Shown here in pieces: positions 8,504-17,350 of a stretch of DNA of 57,735 bases. Position 1 is the stretch's first letter. Every line of letters starts with the position of its first letter. The position numbers were made by a program, and so were the translations under genes. The notes under the pieces are model-generated. The model did not search any database, was not told the DNA's origin, and saw only the letters and a list, made by a program, of their open reading frames with translations. Origin of the DNA: Acidaminococcaceae bacterium (GTDB lineage Bacteria; Bacillota; Negativicutes; Acidaminococcales; Acidaminococcaceae); NCBI GenBank assembly GCA_022484685.1, contig JAKVKY010000008.1:1-57735 (forward strand), given 5' to 3'.

Positions 8504-9841
8504 TCAAGCCAAAGACTTGCTGACCACATCCGCAATGGTGCCGGCCAGGTTTTCCAGCTCTATCTGGTTGGGACCTTCCGCCATGATGCGGATGAGCGGT
8601 TCCGTACCGGAAGCCCTCACCAGGATCTGCCCGTTGTCACCTAACTGAGCCGCAGCTGCCGCTACGGCTTTCTTAATATCCGGATGCTGGTCCCAGCCGT
8701 TCTTATCCTTAACCCGGACATTCACCAGGACCTGGGGATAACGTTTCATGAGCCGGCCCAGTTCGGACAGACGTTTATTGTTGTTGACCATGGCGCCTAA
8801 CAGCTGCACCGCCGTCAACATCCCGTCGCCGGTCTTGGCAAACTCGGAGAAGATAATATGGCCGGACTGTTCGCCGCCCAGGTTGTAACCATGCTTGAGC
8901 ATCTCTTCCAGCACGTAACGGTCGCCCACCGCCGTCTTCGCGGTCTGGCCGCCCAGTTCCTTAAAGGCTTTGTGCAGGCCGATATTGCTCATGACCGTCA
9001 CTACCAGCATGTTATCTTTTAACTTCTTGCGTTTCATCAGTTCCAGGGCGCAGATGAGCATGATCTGGTCGCCGTCCAGGGCTTCGCCCCGTTCGTCCAC
9101 GGCCAGCAGCCGGTCTGCATCACCGTCGTTAGCCAGGCCCACGTTAGCGCCGTATTCTACTACTTTCATGCGCAGCGCTTCCAGATGGGTGGAGCCGCAG
9201 CCGTTATTGATGTTGGTACCGTTAGGTTCGTCAAAGATGGGAATAACTTCGGCGCCCAGGGTGCGCAGGATTGTCGGCGCAATATGACTGTTGGCGCCGT
9301 TGGCGCAATCCATGACCACCTTGAGGCCGTTCAATTTGCAGGGAGCGCTGGCTACGATATGCTTAATATAAAGGATATCCATGCCGTCATCACGGATGAC
9401 CTGTCCTACGGAAGAACCGCTGGGAGCAGCGCTGTAATCAATGGGAGCCGCCACGATGGCCGCAATCTCGTCCTCTACTGCATCCGGCAGCTTGTGACCG
9501 GATTTAGAGAAAAATTTAATGCCGTTATCTTCAAAAGGATTATGGGAAGCAGAAATAACCACGCCCGCATTAGCACCCACCTGCTCCGTCAGATAAGAAA
9601 TAGCCGGCGTGGGGATCACACCCAGCAGATGAGCATTGCCGCCGGCGCTGCAGATTCCTGCTGCCAGGGCGCTTTCCAGCATGGTACCGGAGAGCCTGGT
9701 ATCACGGCCGATGATAATCTTAGGAGTCTTGGTCTCTCTGCCAAAATATTGGGCGGCTGCACGACCCAGCTTAAAAGCCAGTTCCGGTGTTAAACCGGTA
9801 TTGGCCACACCGCGCACGCCATCTGTTCCGAATAAACGCAT
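8504..9841 (-). CDS. glmM: phosphoglucosamine mutase
   Basis: GlmM converts glucosamine-6-phosphate to glucosamine-1-phosphate, the step after GlmS. The 445 residues match the family. The N-terminus MRLFGTDGVRG is diagnostic. The phospho-serine loop VISASHNPFEDNG lies near residue 100, the metal-binding DGDADR near 240, the sugar-specificity loop GGEQSGH near 325 and the phosphate-binding RASGTEPLIRIM near the end. GGAGG lies 9 nt before the ATG. It belongs to the cdaA-cdaR-FAD gene-glmM run. In other Firmicutes GlmM binds and inhibits CdaA, which fits the linkage; this is family knowledge, not shown here. Confidence 0.98.
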   Translation of the reverse strand: MRLFGTDGVRGVANTGLTPELAFKLGRAAAQYFGRETKTPKIIIGRDTRLSGTMLESALAAGICSAGGNAHLLGVIPTPAISYLTEQVGANAGVVISASHNPFEDNGIKFFSKSGHKLPDAVEDEIAAIVAAPIDYSAAPSGSSVGQVIRDDGMDILYIKHIVASAPCKLNGLKVVMDCANGANSHIAPTILRTLGAEVIPIFDEPNGTNINNGCGSTHLEALRMKVVEYGANVGLANDGDADRLLAVDERGEALDGDQIMLICALELMKRKKLKDNMLVVTVMSNIGLHKAFKELGGQTAKTAVGDRYVLEEMLKHGYNLGGEQSGHIIFSEFAKTGDGMLTAVQLLGAMVNNNKRLSELGRLMKRYPQVLVNVRVKDKNGWDQHPDIKKAVAAAAAQLGDNGQILVRASGTEPLIRIMAEGPNQIELENLAGTIADVVSKSLA

Positions 9842-9897
9842 TTCACATTGCCTCCACTAACTAAAATAATGTTGTTATTATATCCTGTACCAGGTAA

Positions 9898-11511
9898 TTA
9901 TACAAGAGGTGCATACTGAGCCATGATGGCCCGGGCCACATGGTAGCCGTCCAGGGCCGCGCTCATGATGCCGCCGGCATAACCGGCGCCTTCGCCGCAG
10001 GGATACAAACCCCGGTGCGTCACCGACACATAATCCCGGCCGCGCAGGATACGCAGCGGTGCCGAGGTCCGTGTCTCCACGCCGGTCAAAAGACCCCTGG
10101 GTCCGGCAAAACCGTCCAGCTTCCTGCCAAAGGCAGTCAGCCCTAATTTCAGGGTGCTGGTCACATAGGCCGGTAAAACTTTATCCAGGGCAGAAGCCTT
10201 GACCCCTGGTAAATAACTGGGCGCCACCACCGGCTGGTCCGTACCCGTCAGGACCGGTGCCGTGCCCGCCAAAAAGCTGGCCACGCTTTGGGCCGGAGCA
10301 GTATAGTTATGCCCGCCGGCCGCAAAAGCCAGTTGTTCGTACGTTCTCTGAAAAGCCACGCCGGCCAGGGGATCCGTGCCAAAATCCGCCGGACCCACAT
10401 TCACTACCAGGGCGCTGTTGGCCACGCCGGAATCACGCTGGTATAAACTCATGCCGTTGACTACCACGCCGCCGCTTTCCGAAGCCGCGGCTACCACCTT
10501 GCCGCCGGGGCACATGCAGAAAGAATAGGCCGTCCGCTTTCCCTCCGGCGTATGATAGATCAACATATAATCCGCCGGTCCCAGACGCTTATCGCCTGCA
10601 AAAGTTCCGTACTGCGCCTTATCAATCAGCCGCTGGGGATGCTCCACCCGGAGGCCGATGGCAAACGCTTTGGCTTCCAGGCCGATACCCTGCGCCTGTA
10701 ATGCCGCATAAGTATCCCGGGCGCTATGCCCGCAGGCCAGGACCACCGCCTGGGTAGCCAGGCTGGTACCATCCCCCAGTTCCAGACCGGTCAAAACCCC
10801 GTCCCTGGTCTTAAAGCCAGTGACCTGGCTTTCGTAGCGAATCTCGCCGCCACGAGCCGTGATCTGCTGCAGCAGCCCTGTCACCATGGCCCGCAGCTTA
10901 TCCGTACCCACATGAGGTTTTTGTTCCGTTAAAATCGTGGCCGGTGCTCCCGCCGCTACAAAAGCCTGCAGGATATCCGCCATCACCGGGTCGTTGACCC
11001 GGGTGGTTAATTTGCCATCCGAAAAAGTACCGGCACCGCCGGCGCCAAACTGCACGTTGGAAGCAGGATTGAACTTGCCCTGCTGCCAGAAAGCCTGCAC
11101 ATCCTGCACCCGGTGGGCCAGGTCTTTGCCTCGTTCCAGCACTAAGGGCCTGTAACCGTACTTAGCCAGTTCCAGCGCCGCCACCAACCCGGCCGGGCCG
11201 GCGCCAATCACTACCGGGCGCTCCGTCAGCCGGGCACTGCCCAGCACCGGCGCTACCGGTACGGCGGGCTGATACACGCTTACATCCGTCTGCCGCATCA
11301 GCCTGGATTCCAAACGTGCCGGCACCTCAACCTCGGCCAGCACGTGGTAATTTAAACAAATTTCTTTTTTATGCCGGGCATCCACAGCCTTACGCAGTAC
11401 CTGTACCTTCGCTAAATCCCGTGCCGGTACGCCCAGCTTCTTGGCTACTGCCGCTGCTAAAGTCACATCATGCAGCAGCGACAAGCGCACATTATTAATT
11501 CTTAACAGCAT
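9898..11511 (-). CDS. FAD-dependent oxidoreductase, COG2509 type
   Basis: A 537-residue flavoprotein of unknown substrate. An N-terminal domain of about 90 residues (MLLRINNVRLSLLHDV onward) precedes a dinucleotide-binding fold with VVIGAGPAGLVAALELAKYG near residue 100. A glycine-rich block FGAGGAGTFSDGKLTTR, the FCMCPGGKVVAAASE segment and a C-terminal GEGAGYAGGIMSAALDGYH (second FAD contact) follow. These are the hallmarks of the uncharacterised dehydrogenase family COG2509. It lies 36 nt after cdaR and 56 nt before glmM, all on one strand, so it is probably part of this operon. What it oxidises and why it sits between c-di-AMP and amino-sugar genes is not known. Confidence 0.85.
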   Translation of the reverse strand: MLLRINNVRLSLLHDVTLAAAVAKKLGVPARDLAKVQVLRKAVDARHKKEICLNYHVLAEVEVPARLESRLMRQTDVSVYQPAVPVAPVLGSARLTERPVVIGAGPAGLVAALELAKYGYRPLVLERGKDLAHRVQDVQAFWQQGKFNPASNVQFGAGGAGTFSDGKLTTRVNDPVMADILQAFVAAGAPATILTEQKPHVGTDKLRAMVTGLLQQITARGGEIRYESQVTGFKTRDGVLTGLELGDGTSLATQAVVLACGHSARDTYAALQAQGIGLEAKAFAIGLRVEHPQRLIDKAQYGTFAGDKRLGPADYMLIYHTPEGKRTAYSFCMCPGGKVVAAASESGGVVVNGMSLYQRDSGVANSALVVNVGPADFGTDPLAGVAFQRTYEQLAFAAGGHNYTAPAQSVASFLAGTAPVLTGTDQPVVAPSYLPGVKASALDKVLPAYVTSTLKLGLTAFGRKLDGFAGPRGLLTGVETRTSAPLRILRGRDYVSVTHRGLYPCGEGAGYAGGIMSAALDGYHVARAIMAQYAPLV

Positions 11512-11547
11512 CCTGACTGGTCCTTCTCCTTACCTTATACCCGCAGC

Positions 11548-12465
11548 TTATTCTTTTTCCACGGACAAACGCACTTCCACATTATGGGTATCGCTGACAA
11601 AACCTTCCGGTAATTCCAGCGCTACCTTTACCGCCATGTTGCCGTTGACCTTGCTTAAATCCACCGGTGCCGTGGCAATAGCCGTAGTCTTTTCCAGCGT
11701 AGAAGGCGGCGCCGTCACTTTCAGCTGTGCCGGTACCAGTTCCACCTTGGCCAGCTTCAAGCCCGCCGGCAGGGTGCCGGTCAGATTAGCTTTCACACTG
11801 ACGTCCGTGGTCACCAGCTGGTGTACCATCTTAGCTTCTACGGCCGCTACGGCCGGTTCTACGACCAGATCCGGCATCTCAATGCCATCCGTGCCTACCG
11901 CTACCAGGTTAATATGCGCGGTAAAATCGTCTTTACGTTCCGTAATATCCAGCGGCGCAATGACGCGTTCCACCGCATCTACCCTGTGGGCAGCGCCTTT
12001 AACCTTAACTTCGGTAGGGGTAACCACCCGCCGGCCTACCGTCAGGTCTGCCGCCGGGATACCCACGATGCGCGTGGTCACAGGCAAAGTCTTTTCCTTG
12101 CTCACGTCAATATACAGGTTCACGACCTTCGGACTGATCTCCAGTACTTCCCCCTTGGGGAAATCACAGGCCACGGTCACAGCGTGCTGGCCTACCTTCA
12201 TATTCTCCAGGTTCAGATAAGCCGTAATGGTCTCCGGATTAATATCACCCAGGATACTGCGGCTGCTGCGCACCTTCACATTCACCTTGGTCGGCGCGTT
12301 AAACACCAGCATGCCGGACTGCAGCCCCCTGGTCTCCAGGTTCACCACGAAACTGCGCTCGATGATAGGATTCTGCTCGTTCATCACGTACAGCCACAAA
12401 CAGCAGGCCAGGACCACGCATAAAATACGCGGCAGCCAGTTATTTTCCGTCACATAGTTTCTCAT
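11548..12465 (-). CDS. cdaR: CdaR, YbbR-domain regulator of CdaA
   Basis: A 305-residue protein with one N-terminal membrane anchor (ILCVVLACCLWLYVMNEQNP, residues ~15-34) and an extracytoplasmic part made of repeated beta-rich YbbR domains, about three or four, each around 80 residues. CdaR binds the membrane diadenylate cyclase CdaA and tunes its output. It overlaps the end of cdaA by 4 nt (ATGA), a translationally coupled arrangement, as in other Firmicutes. YbbR domains have no enzymatic residues. The identification rests on the domain pattern and on position. Confidence 0.92.
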   Translation of the reverse strand: MRNYVTENNWLPRILCVVLACCLWLYVMNEQNPIIERSFVVNLETRGLQSGMLVFNAPTKVNVKVRSSRSILGDINPETITAYLNLENMKVGQHAVTVACDFPKGEVLEISPKVVNLYIDVSKEKTLPVTTRIVGIPAADLTVGRRVVTPTEVKVKGAAHRVDAVERVIAPLDITERKDDFTAHINLVAVGTDGIEMPDLVVEPAVAAVEAKMVHQLVTTDVSVKANLTGTLPAGLKLAKVELVPAQLKVTAPPSTLEKTTAIATAPVDLSKVNGNMAVKVALELPEGFVSDTHNVEVRLSVEKE

Positions 12466-13322
12466 TGTCTACCACCCTGGAACCGTCGCCGTAACTGTTC
12501 CAATAAACCCGCTTTCGGTTTCAGCTGGGTCATGATGCCGGCGCGGAGTAATTCCTTCACATCGTCCGCCTGCAGGTAACGTAACAGCTCGCCGTTCTTG
12601 GCTAGGGAAATCGTACCGGTCTCTTCACTGACTACCAGCACAATGGCATCGGACTGCTCCGAGATACCCAGAGCGGCACGGTGCCTGGTCCCCAGTTCCT
12701 GACTCAGGTTGCGTGCGTCCGTTAAAGGCAGCAGGCAGCTGGCGGCTACGATGCGTTTGCCGCGGATAATAACCGCGCCATCATGCAGCGGCGTGTCCTT
12801 TTCAAAAATATTCAGCAGCAGGCTGTCGCTGACCAGACCGTCAATCTGCACGCCGGTCTCAATGCGTTCCTCCAGGCCGGTTTCACGTTCAAAGACAATC
12901 AAGGCGCCTACCTTACGCTGGCTCATCACTACCGCCGCGCTGGTCACAGCACCGATTACTTCTTCCAATTCCTGCTCATCCAGTTCCGCCGCCTTATGGA
13001 ACAAACGGCCGCGGCCAATCTGCTCCAGGGCCCGGCGCAGTTCCGGTTGAAAGACTACCGGCAGGGCAATCATCACTACCGTCATCAATTTTTCTAAGAT
13101 CCAGTTGATCACGTGCAGGTTCAGCCAGCGGCTGAGCACCATTAAAAATACCAGCACGATCAGGCCTTTTACCAAGGCTGCCGCACGGGTATGCTTTAAC
13201 ATCAGATAGATGCGGTAGAGGAAATACGCCACCAGGGCGGTATCAATCACATCCAGGATGCCTATAGTTTTTACGATTCCCTGTATCTGTAAGAGCAAAA
13301 GTTCCACCGGACCTTTCGTCAC
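12462..13322 (-). CDS. cdaA: membrane diadenylate cyclase CdaA
   Basis: CdaA makes cyclic di-AMP from two ATP. The 286 residues hold about three membrane helices in the first ~95 and a DAC domain after it. The catalytic DGA is at 181-183 (PLHDGAVII) and RHR at 213-215 (GTRHRAALGIS). C-di-AMP controls potassium and osmolyte balance and wall homeostasis in Firmicutes. The start is a GTG at 13322 with only a weak AGAAAG upstream; a GTG at codon 6 or a TTG at codon 9 are alternatives, so the first residues are uncertain. First gene of the cdaA-cdaR-FAD gene-glmM run. The gap to argH upstream contains a terminator. Confidence 0.95.
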   Translation of the reverse strand: MTKGPVELLLLQIQGIVKTIGILDVIDTALVAYFLYRIYLMLKHTRAAALVKGLIVLVFLMVLSRWLNLHVINWILEKLMTVVMIALPVVFQPELRRALEQIGRGRLFHKAAELDEQELEEVIGAVTSAAVVMSQRKVGALIVFERETGLEERIETGVQIDGLVSDSLLLNIFEKDTPLHDGAVIIRGKRIVAASCLLPLTDARNLSQELGTRHRAALGISEQSDAIVLVVSEETGTISLAKNGELLRYLQADDVKELLRAGIMTQLKPKAGLLEQLRRRFQGGRQ

Positions 13323-13459
13323 TAAACTTTCTAATAACTTATTATATCAAAAACCGCGGCCCCGTACCATAGGCAAATGTAAAACTACCGTGAAAAAACG
13401 GAAAATTTCCCCGGAGGCATCCTCCGCACGGTGTTCGCCGCCGCCCTCTCTCCTTGCTC

Positions 13460-13505
13460 CTGGAAAAACAAAAACAGGTCCCGGCACTCCTCCTGCCGGA
13501 ACCTG
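13460..13505 (-). terminator. terminator of the arginine operon
   Basis: On the minus strand CAGGTTCCGGCA (13505-13494) pairs with TGCCGGGACCTG (13486-13475), with one wobble and a 7-nt loop, followed by TTTTTGTTTTT. It lies directly after the argH stop codon. Confidence 0.88.
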
Positions 13506-13528
13506 CTTAAATTTACCAGATACTTATC

Positions 13529-14941
13529 TTACAGACGTTCCTGTAACTGCGCCAGCGCTTGAGACTGGGCTGTAAGAATCTTTTTGCCGTTGGCCAGTTG
13601 CTTTTTATTCTCAGCAAAAGCAGGGCCGCCGTAGGAAATCCTGGCTGCCACGCAATGCTCGGGAGCCAAAGCTGTCAATAAATCCTTGGCAAACAAAGGC
13701 GAGAACTTTCTATATTCTGCCAGGGTCATATCCACCAGGAACTTGTGTTTCTTGATGGCATAAGCCACACATTTACCTACCACCGCATGGGCCTGGCGGA
13801 AAGGCAAACCTTTGCGCACCAGATAATCTGCCAGATCCGTAGCATTAGAAAAGTCCTGATGCACGGCGGCCGCCATCCGGTCCACGTTCACCGTCATGGT
13901 GGTCAGCATGTCCGCATACACAGCCAGGCTGAATTTCACCGTGTCGATAGCATCGAACAAACCTTCCTTGTCTTCCTGCAAATCTTTATTATAGGTCAAA
14001 GGCAAACCTTTTAAAGTCGTGAGCATAGCCAGCAGGTGGCCGTACACCCGGCCGGTCTTGCCCCGTACCAGTTCGGCGATATCCGGATTCTTTTTCTGAG
14101 GCATCATGGAAGAACCGGTGGCAAAAGCATCATCCAGTTCAATGAAACCAAACTCCGTGCTGCTCCAGAGGCACATCTCCTCGCTAAAACGGCTGAGATG
14201 CATCATCAAGGTAGCAGAGAAATTTAAAAAGTCCAGGATATAATCCCGGTCGCTGACCGCATCCATGCTGTTGGGATAGACCACCGCAAAATTTAATTCC
14301 TTAGCCACCTGGAACCGGTCAATGGGGAAAGTGGTGCCGGCAATGGCACCTGCTCCCAGAGGCATCATATCCGCCCCGTCCCAGACGCTTAAGAGTCTGC
14401 GGAAATCCCGCTGCAGCATATTGAAATAGGCCAGCAGATGATGACAGAAAGTGATGGGCTGCGCCCGCTGTAAATGAGTGTAGCCCGGCATCAGGGTCTT
14501 GGTATGAGCCTTAGCCACTGTCAGCAGCGCCTGTTCAAACTTGAGCAGCAGTTCCGCCACCTCTACTACTTCCCGCTTCACATACAGGTGCATGTCCAAT
14601 GCCACCTGGTCGTTACGGCTCCTGGCCGTATGCAGCCTGGCACCGGCATCACCAATCCGTTCCGTAAGCCTGGCTTCGATGTTCATATGGATATCTTCCA
14701 GGTCCGTGGCAAAGTCAAACTTGCCGGCCTCGATATCCTTCAGGATGCCCTGCAGACCTTTGACGATCGCCTGGGCATCTTGCTTAGAGATAATGCCGCA
14801 CTGCGCCAACATCCGGGCATGGGCCATACTGCCCCTGATATCCTCGTGATACAGGCGCTTATCAAAACTGATGGACGCGTTGAATGCGTCCACCAGTTCA
14901 TTGGTATTCTTACTGAATCTGCCACCCCAAAGCTTGGCCAT
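13529..14941 (-). CDS. argH: argininosuccinate lyase
   Basis: ArgH splits argininosuccinate into arginine and fumarate, the last step of arginine synthesis. The 470 residues are the normal length. The N-terminus [37 protein letters not shown] and the superfamily signature GSSMMPQKKNPD (flexible loop with the catalytic serine) are all present. The start overlaps the argG stop by one base (TAATG), indicating coupled translation. Last gene of argCJBDFGH. Confidence 0.98.
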   Translation of the reverse strand: MAKLWGGRFSKNTNELVDAFNASISFDKRLYHEDIRGSMAHARMLAQCGIISKQDAQAIVKGLQGILKDIEAGKFDFATDLEDIHMNIEARLTERIGDAGARLHTARSRNDQVALDMHLYVKREVVEVAELLLKFEQALLTVAKAHTKTLMPGYTHLQRAQPITFCHHLLAYFNMLQRDFRRLLSVWDGADMMPLGAGAIAGTTFPIDRFQVAKELNFAVVYPNSMDAVSDRDYILDFLNFSATLMMHLSRFSEEMCLWSSTEFGFIELDDAFATGSSMMPQKKNPDIAELVRGKTGRVYGHLLAMLTTLKGLPLTYNKDLQEDKEGLFDAIDTVKFSLAVYADMLTTMTVNVDRMAAAVHQDFSNATDLADYLVRKGLPFRQAHAVVGKCVAYAIKKHKFLVDMTLAEYRKFSPLFAKDLLTALAPEHCVAARISYGGPAFAENKKQLANGKKILTAQSQALAQLQERL

Positions 14942-16263
14942 TATTTTAAATTACCCTTTTTCATCATTGCTCTCACAGCCAGAGGCAGGCCGAACAGGTT
15001 GATGAAACCGGTAGCGTCCGCCTGGTTGTACACTTCGTCTTCGCCGAAGGTTACATATTCCTGGCTATAGAGGGAGTATTTAGATTTAGCGCCGGCGCTG
15101 ATAATGTTGCCTTTGTACAGCTTAACCTTCACGGTACCGGTCACGGTCTTCTGAGTCTCAGCCACGAAAGCATCCAGGGCTTCCCGGAGGCCGCAGAACC
15201 ATTTGCCGTCATAAACCAGTTCCGCATACTTGACTGCCACCAGTTCCTTGTAGTGGTAAGTATCGCGGTCCAGGCACAGGTTTTCCAGTTCGTTATGCGC
15301 GTAGTAAATGATGGAGCCGGCCGGAGTTTCATACACGCCACGGCTCTTCATGCCTACCAGACGGTTTTCTACCATATCGCTGATGCCGACGCCGTTGCGG
15401 ATACCGATAGCATTCAGGGTTTCCACGATCTTCGCCGGGGTCATCTTCTTGCCGTTGACAGCTACGGGCACGCCTTCCTTAAAGTCCAGGGTTACGTACT
15501 CAGCCTTATCAGGAGCCGTTTCCGGTGTCTTGGTCACGATAAAGAGCGCATCCTTGGGAGCGTTCCAGGGATTCTCCAGGTCGCTGCCTTCATGGCTCAG
15601 ATGCCACATGTTGCGGTCCATGGAGTAGTCATTTTCCTTAGTCACGGGTACCGGAATATTGTGAGCTTTGGCGTAATCGATCTCTTCATCGCGGGACTTG
15701 ATGGTCCATTCACGCCAGGGAGCGATAATCTTAATCTGGGGAGCCAGGGCATGTACGGACAGTTCAAAACGTACCTGGTCATTACCCTTGCCGGTAGCAC
15801 CGTGGGCAATGGCATCCGCCTTTTCCTTTTCCGCGATCTCTACCAGTTTCTTGGCGATGAGCGGACGGGCAAAAGAGGTACCCAGCAGATATTTCTTTTC
15901 GTAAACAGCACCGGCCTTCACGCAGGGCCATACGTAATCTTCGATGAACTCTTCTTTCAAATCCAGGATGTAGCACTTGCTGGCGCCGCTCTTCAGAGCC
16001 TTGTCATGTACGGGTTTCAGTTCGTCGCCCTGACCCAGGTCAGCACAAACGGCGATGACTTCGCAACCTTTATAGTTTTCTTTTAACCAGGGAATGATGA
16101 TAGAAGTATCCAGACCACCGCTGTAAGCCAGTACAACTTTCTTCACGGTTTTCTTGGGAGCAGAAACCTTAGCTGCTGCTACCTTCTTGGTCTTCTTTGC
16201 TGCTGCTTTCTTGGGAGCAGCTTTCTTTACTGCTACCTTCTTCACTGTCTTTGCCTTTGCCAT
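14941..16263 (-). CDS. argG: argininosuccinate synthase with Lys/Ala-rich N-terminal extension
   Basis: ArgG joins citrulline and aspartate using ATP. The catalytic core starts at about residue 41 with [14 protein letters not shown], the PP-loop, where a normal ArgG begins at residue 1-2. It continues with [13 protein letters not shown] and the C-terminal part of the usual length. The first 40 residues contain 15 lysines and 12 alanines and no acidic residue, in [11 protein letters not shown]-like steps resembling histone H1 tails. The extension is translated in frame from an ATG with GGAGG 10 nt upstream; no good internal start precedes the core. A separate promoter lies just upstream. The extension's role is unknown; nucleic-acid or polyphosphate binding is a guess. 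Confidence 0.97.
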   Translation of the reverse strand: MAKAKTVKKVAVKKAAPKKAAAKKTKKVAAAKVSAPKKTVKKVVLAYSGGLDTSIIIPWLKENYKGCEVIAVCADLGQGDELKPVHDKALKSGASKCYILDLKEEFIEDYVWPCVKAGAVYEKKYLLGTSFARPLIAKKLVEIAEKEKADAIAHGATGKGNDQVRFELSVHALAPQIKIIAPWREWTIKSRDEEIDYAKAHNIPVPVTKENDYSMDRNMWHLSHEGSDLENPWNAPKDALFIVTKTPETAPDKAEYVTLDFKEGVPVAVNGKKMTPAKIVETLNAIGIRNGVGISDMVENRLVGMKSRGVYETPAGSIIYYAHNELENLCLDRDTYHYKELVAVKYAELVYDGKWFCGLREALDAFVAETQKTVTGTVKVKLYKGNIISAGAKSKYSLYSQEYVTFGEDEVYNQADATGFINLFGLPLAVRAMMKKGNLK

Positions 16264-16332
16264 TTACAAAAAGCCTCCTTAAATTTCTTGCCTGTCTTGT
16301 TACAGGTCAGCACCAAATTAATGCTAGTTGCT

Positions 16333-16338
16333 ATTGTA
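16333..16338 (-). promoter_or_regulatory. extended -10 promoter before argG
   Basis: On the minus strand TGG-TACAAT lies 70 nt before the argG start, in a 130-nt AT-rich gap that interrupts the otherwise tightly packed operon. The -35 region is poor. An AGAAA-TT-TTTCT palindrome lies just upstream; its match to an ArgR box is weak. It suggests argGH can be expressed apart from argCJBDF. Confidence 0.5.
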
Positions 16339-16393
16339 CCATTAATTAAGAAAAATTTCTATAGTTTTATACAGTTTTTTTGTATTTTTATTT

Positions 16394-17335
16394 TTACAAT
16401 CTTTCATCGCTCATGAGCAGCGCCATAATGGCTTTCTGCACATGCAGCCGGTTTTCCGCCTGGTCAAAGACCACGGAATGAGGTCCCTCAATCACGTCTT
16501 CCGTAATTTCTTCGCCCCGGTGTGCCGGCAGGCAGTGGAGCACGATACATTCCGGACGGGCCACATCCAGAAGTTTTTGGTTAATCTGGTAACCGCCCAG
16601 CGCTTTAATACGCTCTGCCCTTTCATCTTCCTGGCCCATGCTGGCCCAGACATCAGTGTAGAGGATATCGGCGCCTTTAGCCGCCGTCAGTAAATCTTCT
16701 TCCACCGTGATGGAGGCGCCGGTCAATTTGGCATCTTCCTGAGCCTGTTTCACGATATGGGGATTAGGCTGATAGCCTTTGGGGCTGGCGCAGACCATAT
16801 GCATACCGACCTTGGCGCAGGCAAACATCAGCGAATGGGCCATGTTATTACCGTCGCCTACAAAGACCAGCTTGCGGCCTTTTAAAACTTTCTGATGTTC
16901 CTGAATAGTAAACAGGTCCGTCAGTGCCTGGCAGGGATGCAGTAAATCCGTCAGGCCGTTGATCACGGGGATGCTGGCATACTTGGCCAGTTCCAGCACG
17001 GATTCGTGAGAAAAGGTACGGATCATAATGCCATCCACCATGCGGCTGAGCACCCGGGCCGTATCCCGTACCGGTTCGCCCCGGCCGATCTGGCTGGCCT
17101 GGTCGCTTAAATAAATTGGATGACCGCCCAGCTGGTGGAAACCGGTTTCAAAGGACACACGGGTCCTGGTAGAAGCCTTGCTGAAAATCATGACCAGGGT
17201 TTTACCTTTGCAATACTCATGGGGTTCCCCGGCTTTCTGTTTCCTTTTTAACTTGGCCGCTACATCCAGGATGGTGGCCACCTCGCCCACGCTTAAGTCA
17301 TGGACGGAAATTAAATCTTTATTTTTTAAACCCAT
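16394..17335 (-). CDS. argF: ornithine carbamoyltransferase
   Basis: Makes citrulline from ornithine and carbamoyl phosphate. The 313 residues include SKASTRTRVSFE (carbamoyl-phosphate loop), HPCQALTDLFT, and HCLPAHRGEEI with the ornithine-binding cysteine. The position between argD and argG argues for the biosynthetic rather than the catabolic (ArcB) enzyme. It starts 15 nt after argD ends and is followed by the AT-rich gap carrying the argG promoter. Confidence 0.97.
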   Translation of the reverse strand: MGLKNKDLISVHDLSVGEVATILDVAAKLKRKQKAGEPHEYCKGKTLVMIFSKASTRTRVSFETGFHQLGGHPIYLSDQASQIGRGEPVRDTARVLSRMVDGIMIRTFSHESVLELAKYASIPVINGLTDLLHPCQALTDLFTIQEHQKVLKGRKLVFVGDGNNMAHSLMFACAKVGMHMVCASPKGYQPNPHIVKQAQEDAKLTGASITVEEDLLTAAKGADILYTDVWASMGQEDERAERIKALGGYQINQKLLDVARPECIVLHCLPAHRGEEITEDVIEGPHSVVFDQAENRLHVQKAIMALLMSDERL

Positions 17336-17350
17336 ATTCTCAGTCCCTCA

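Noticed and set aside
8266-8523. Open frames on both strands in the glmS leader
   Set aside because: The region is fully explained by the promoter, hairpin and glmS ribozyme; the frames have no Shine-Dalgarno sequence.
13258-13575. Plus-strand frame between cdaA and argH
   Set aside because: It runs through the arg operon terminator and has no homology or ribosome site.
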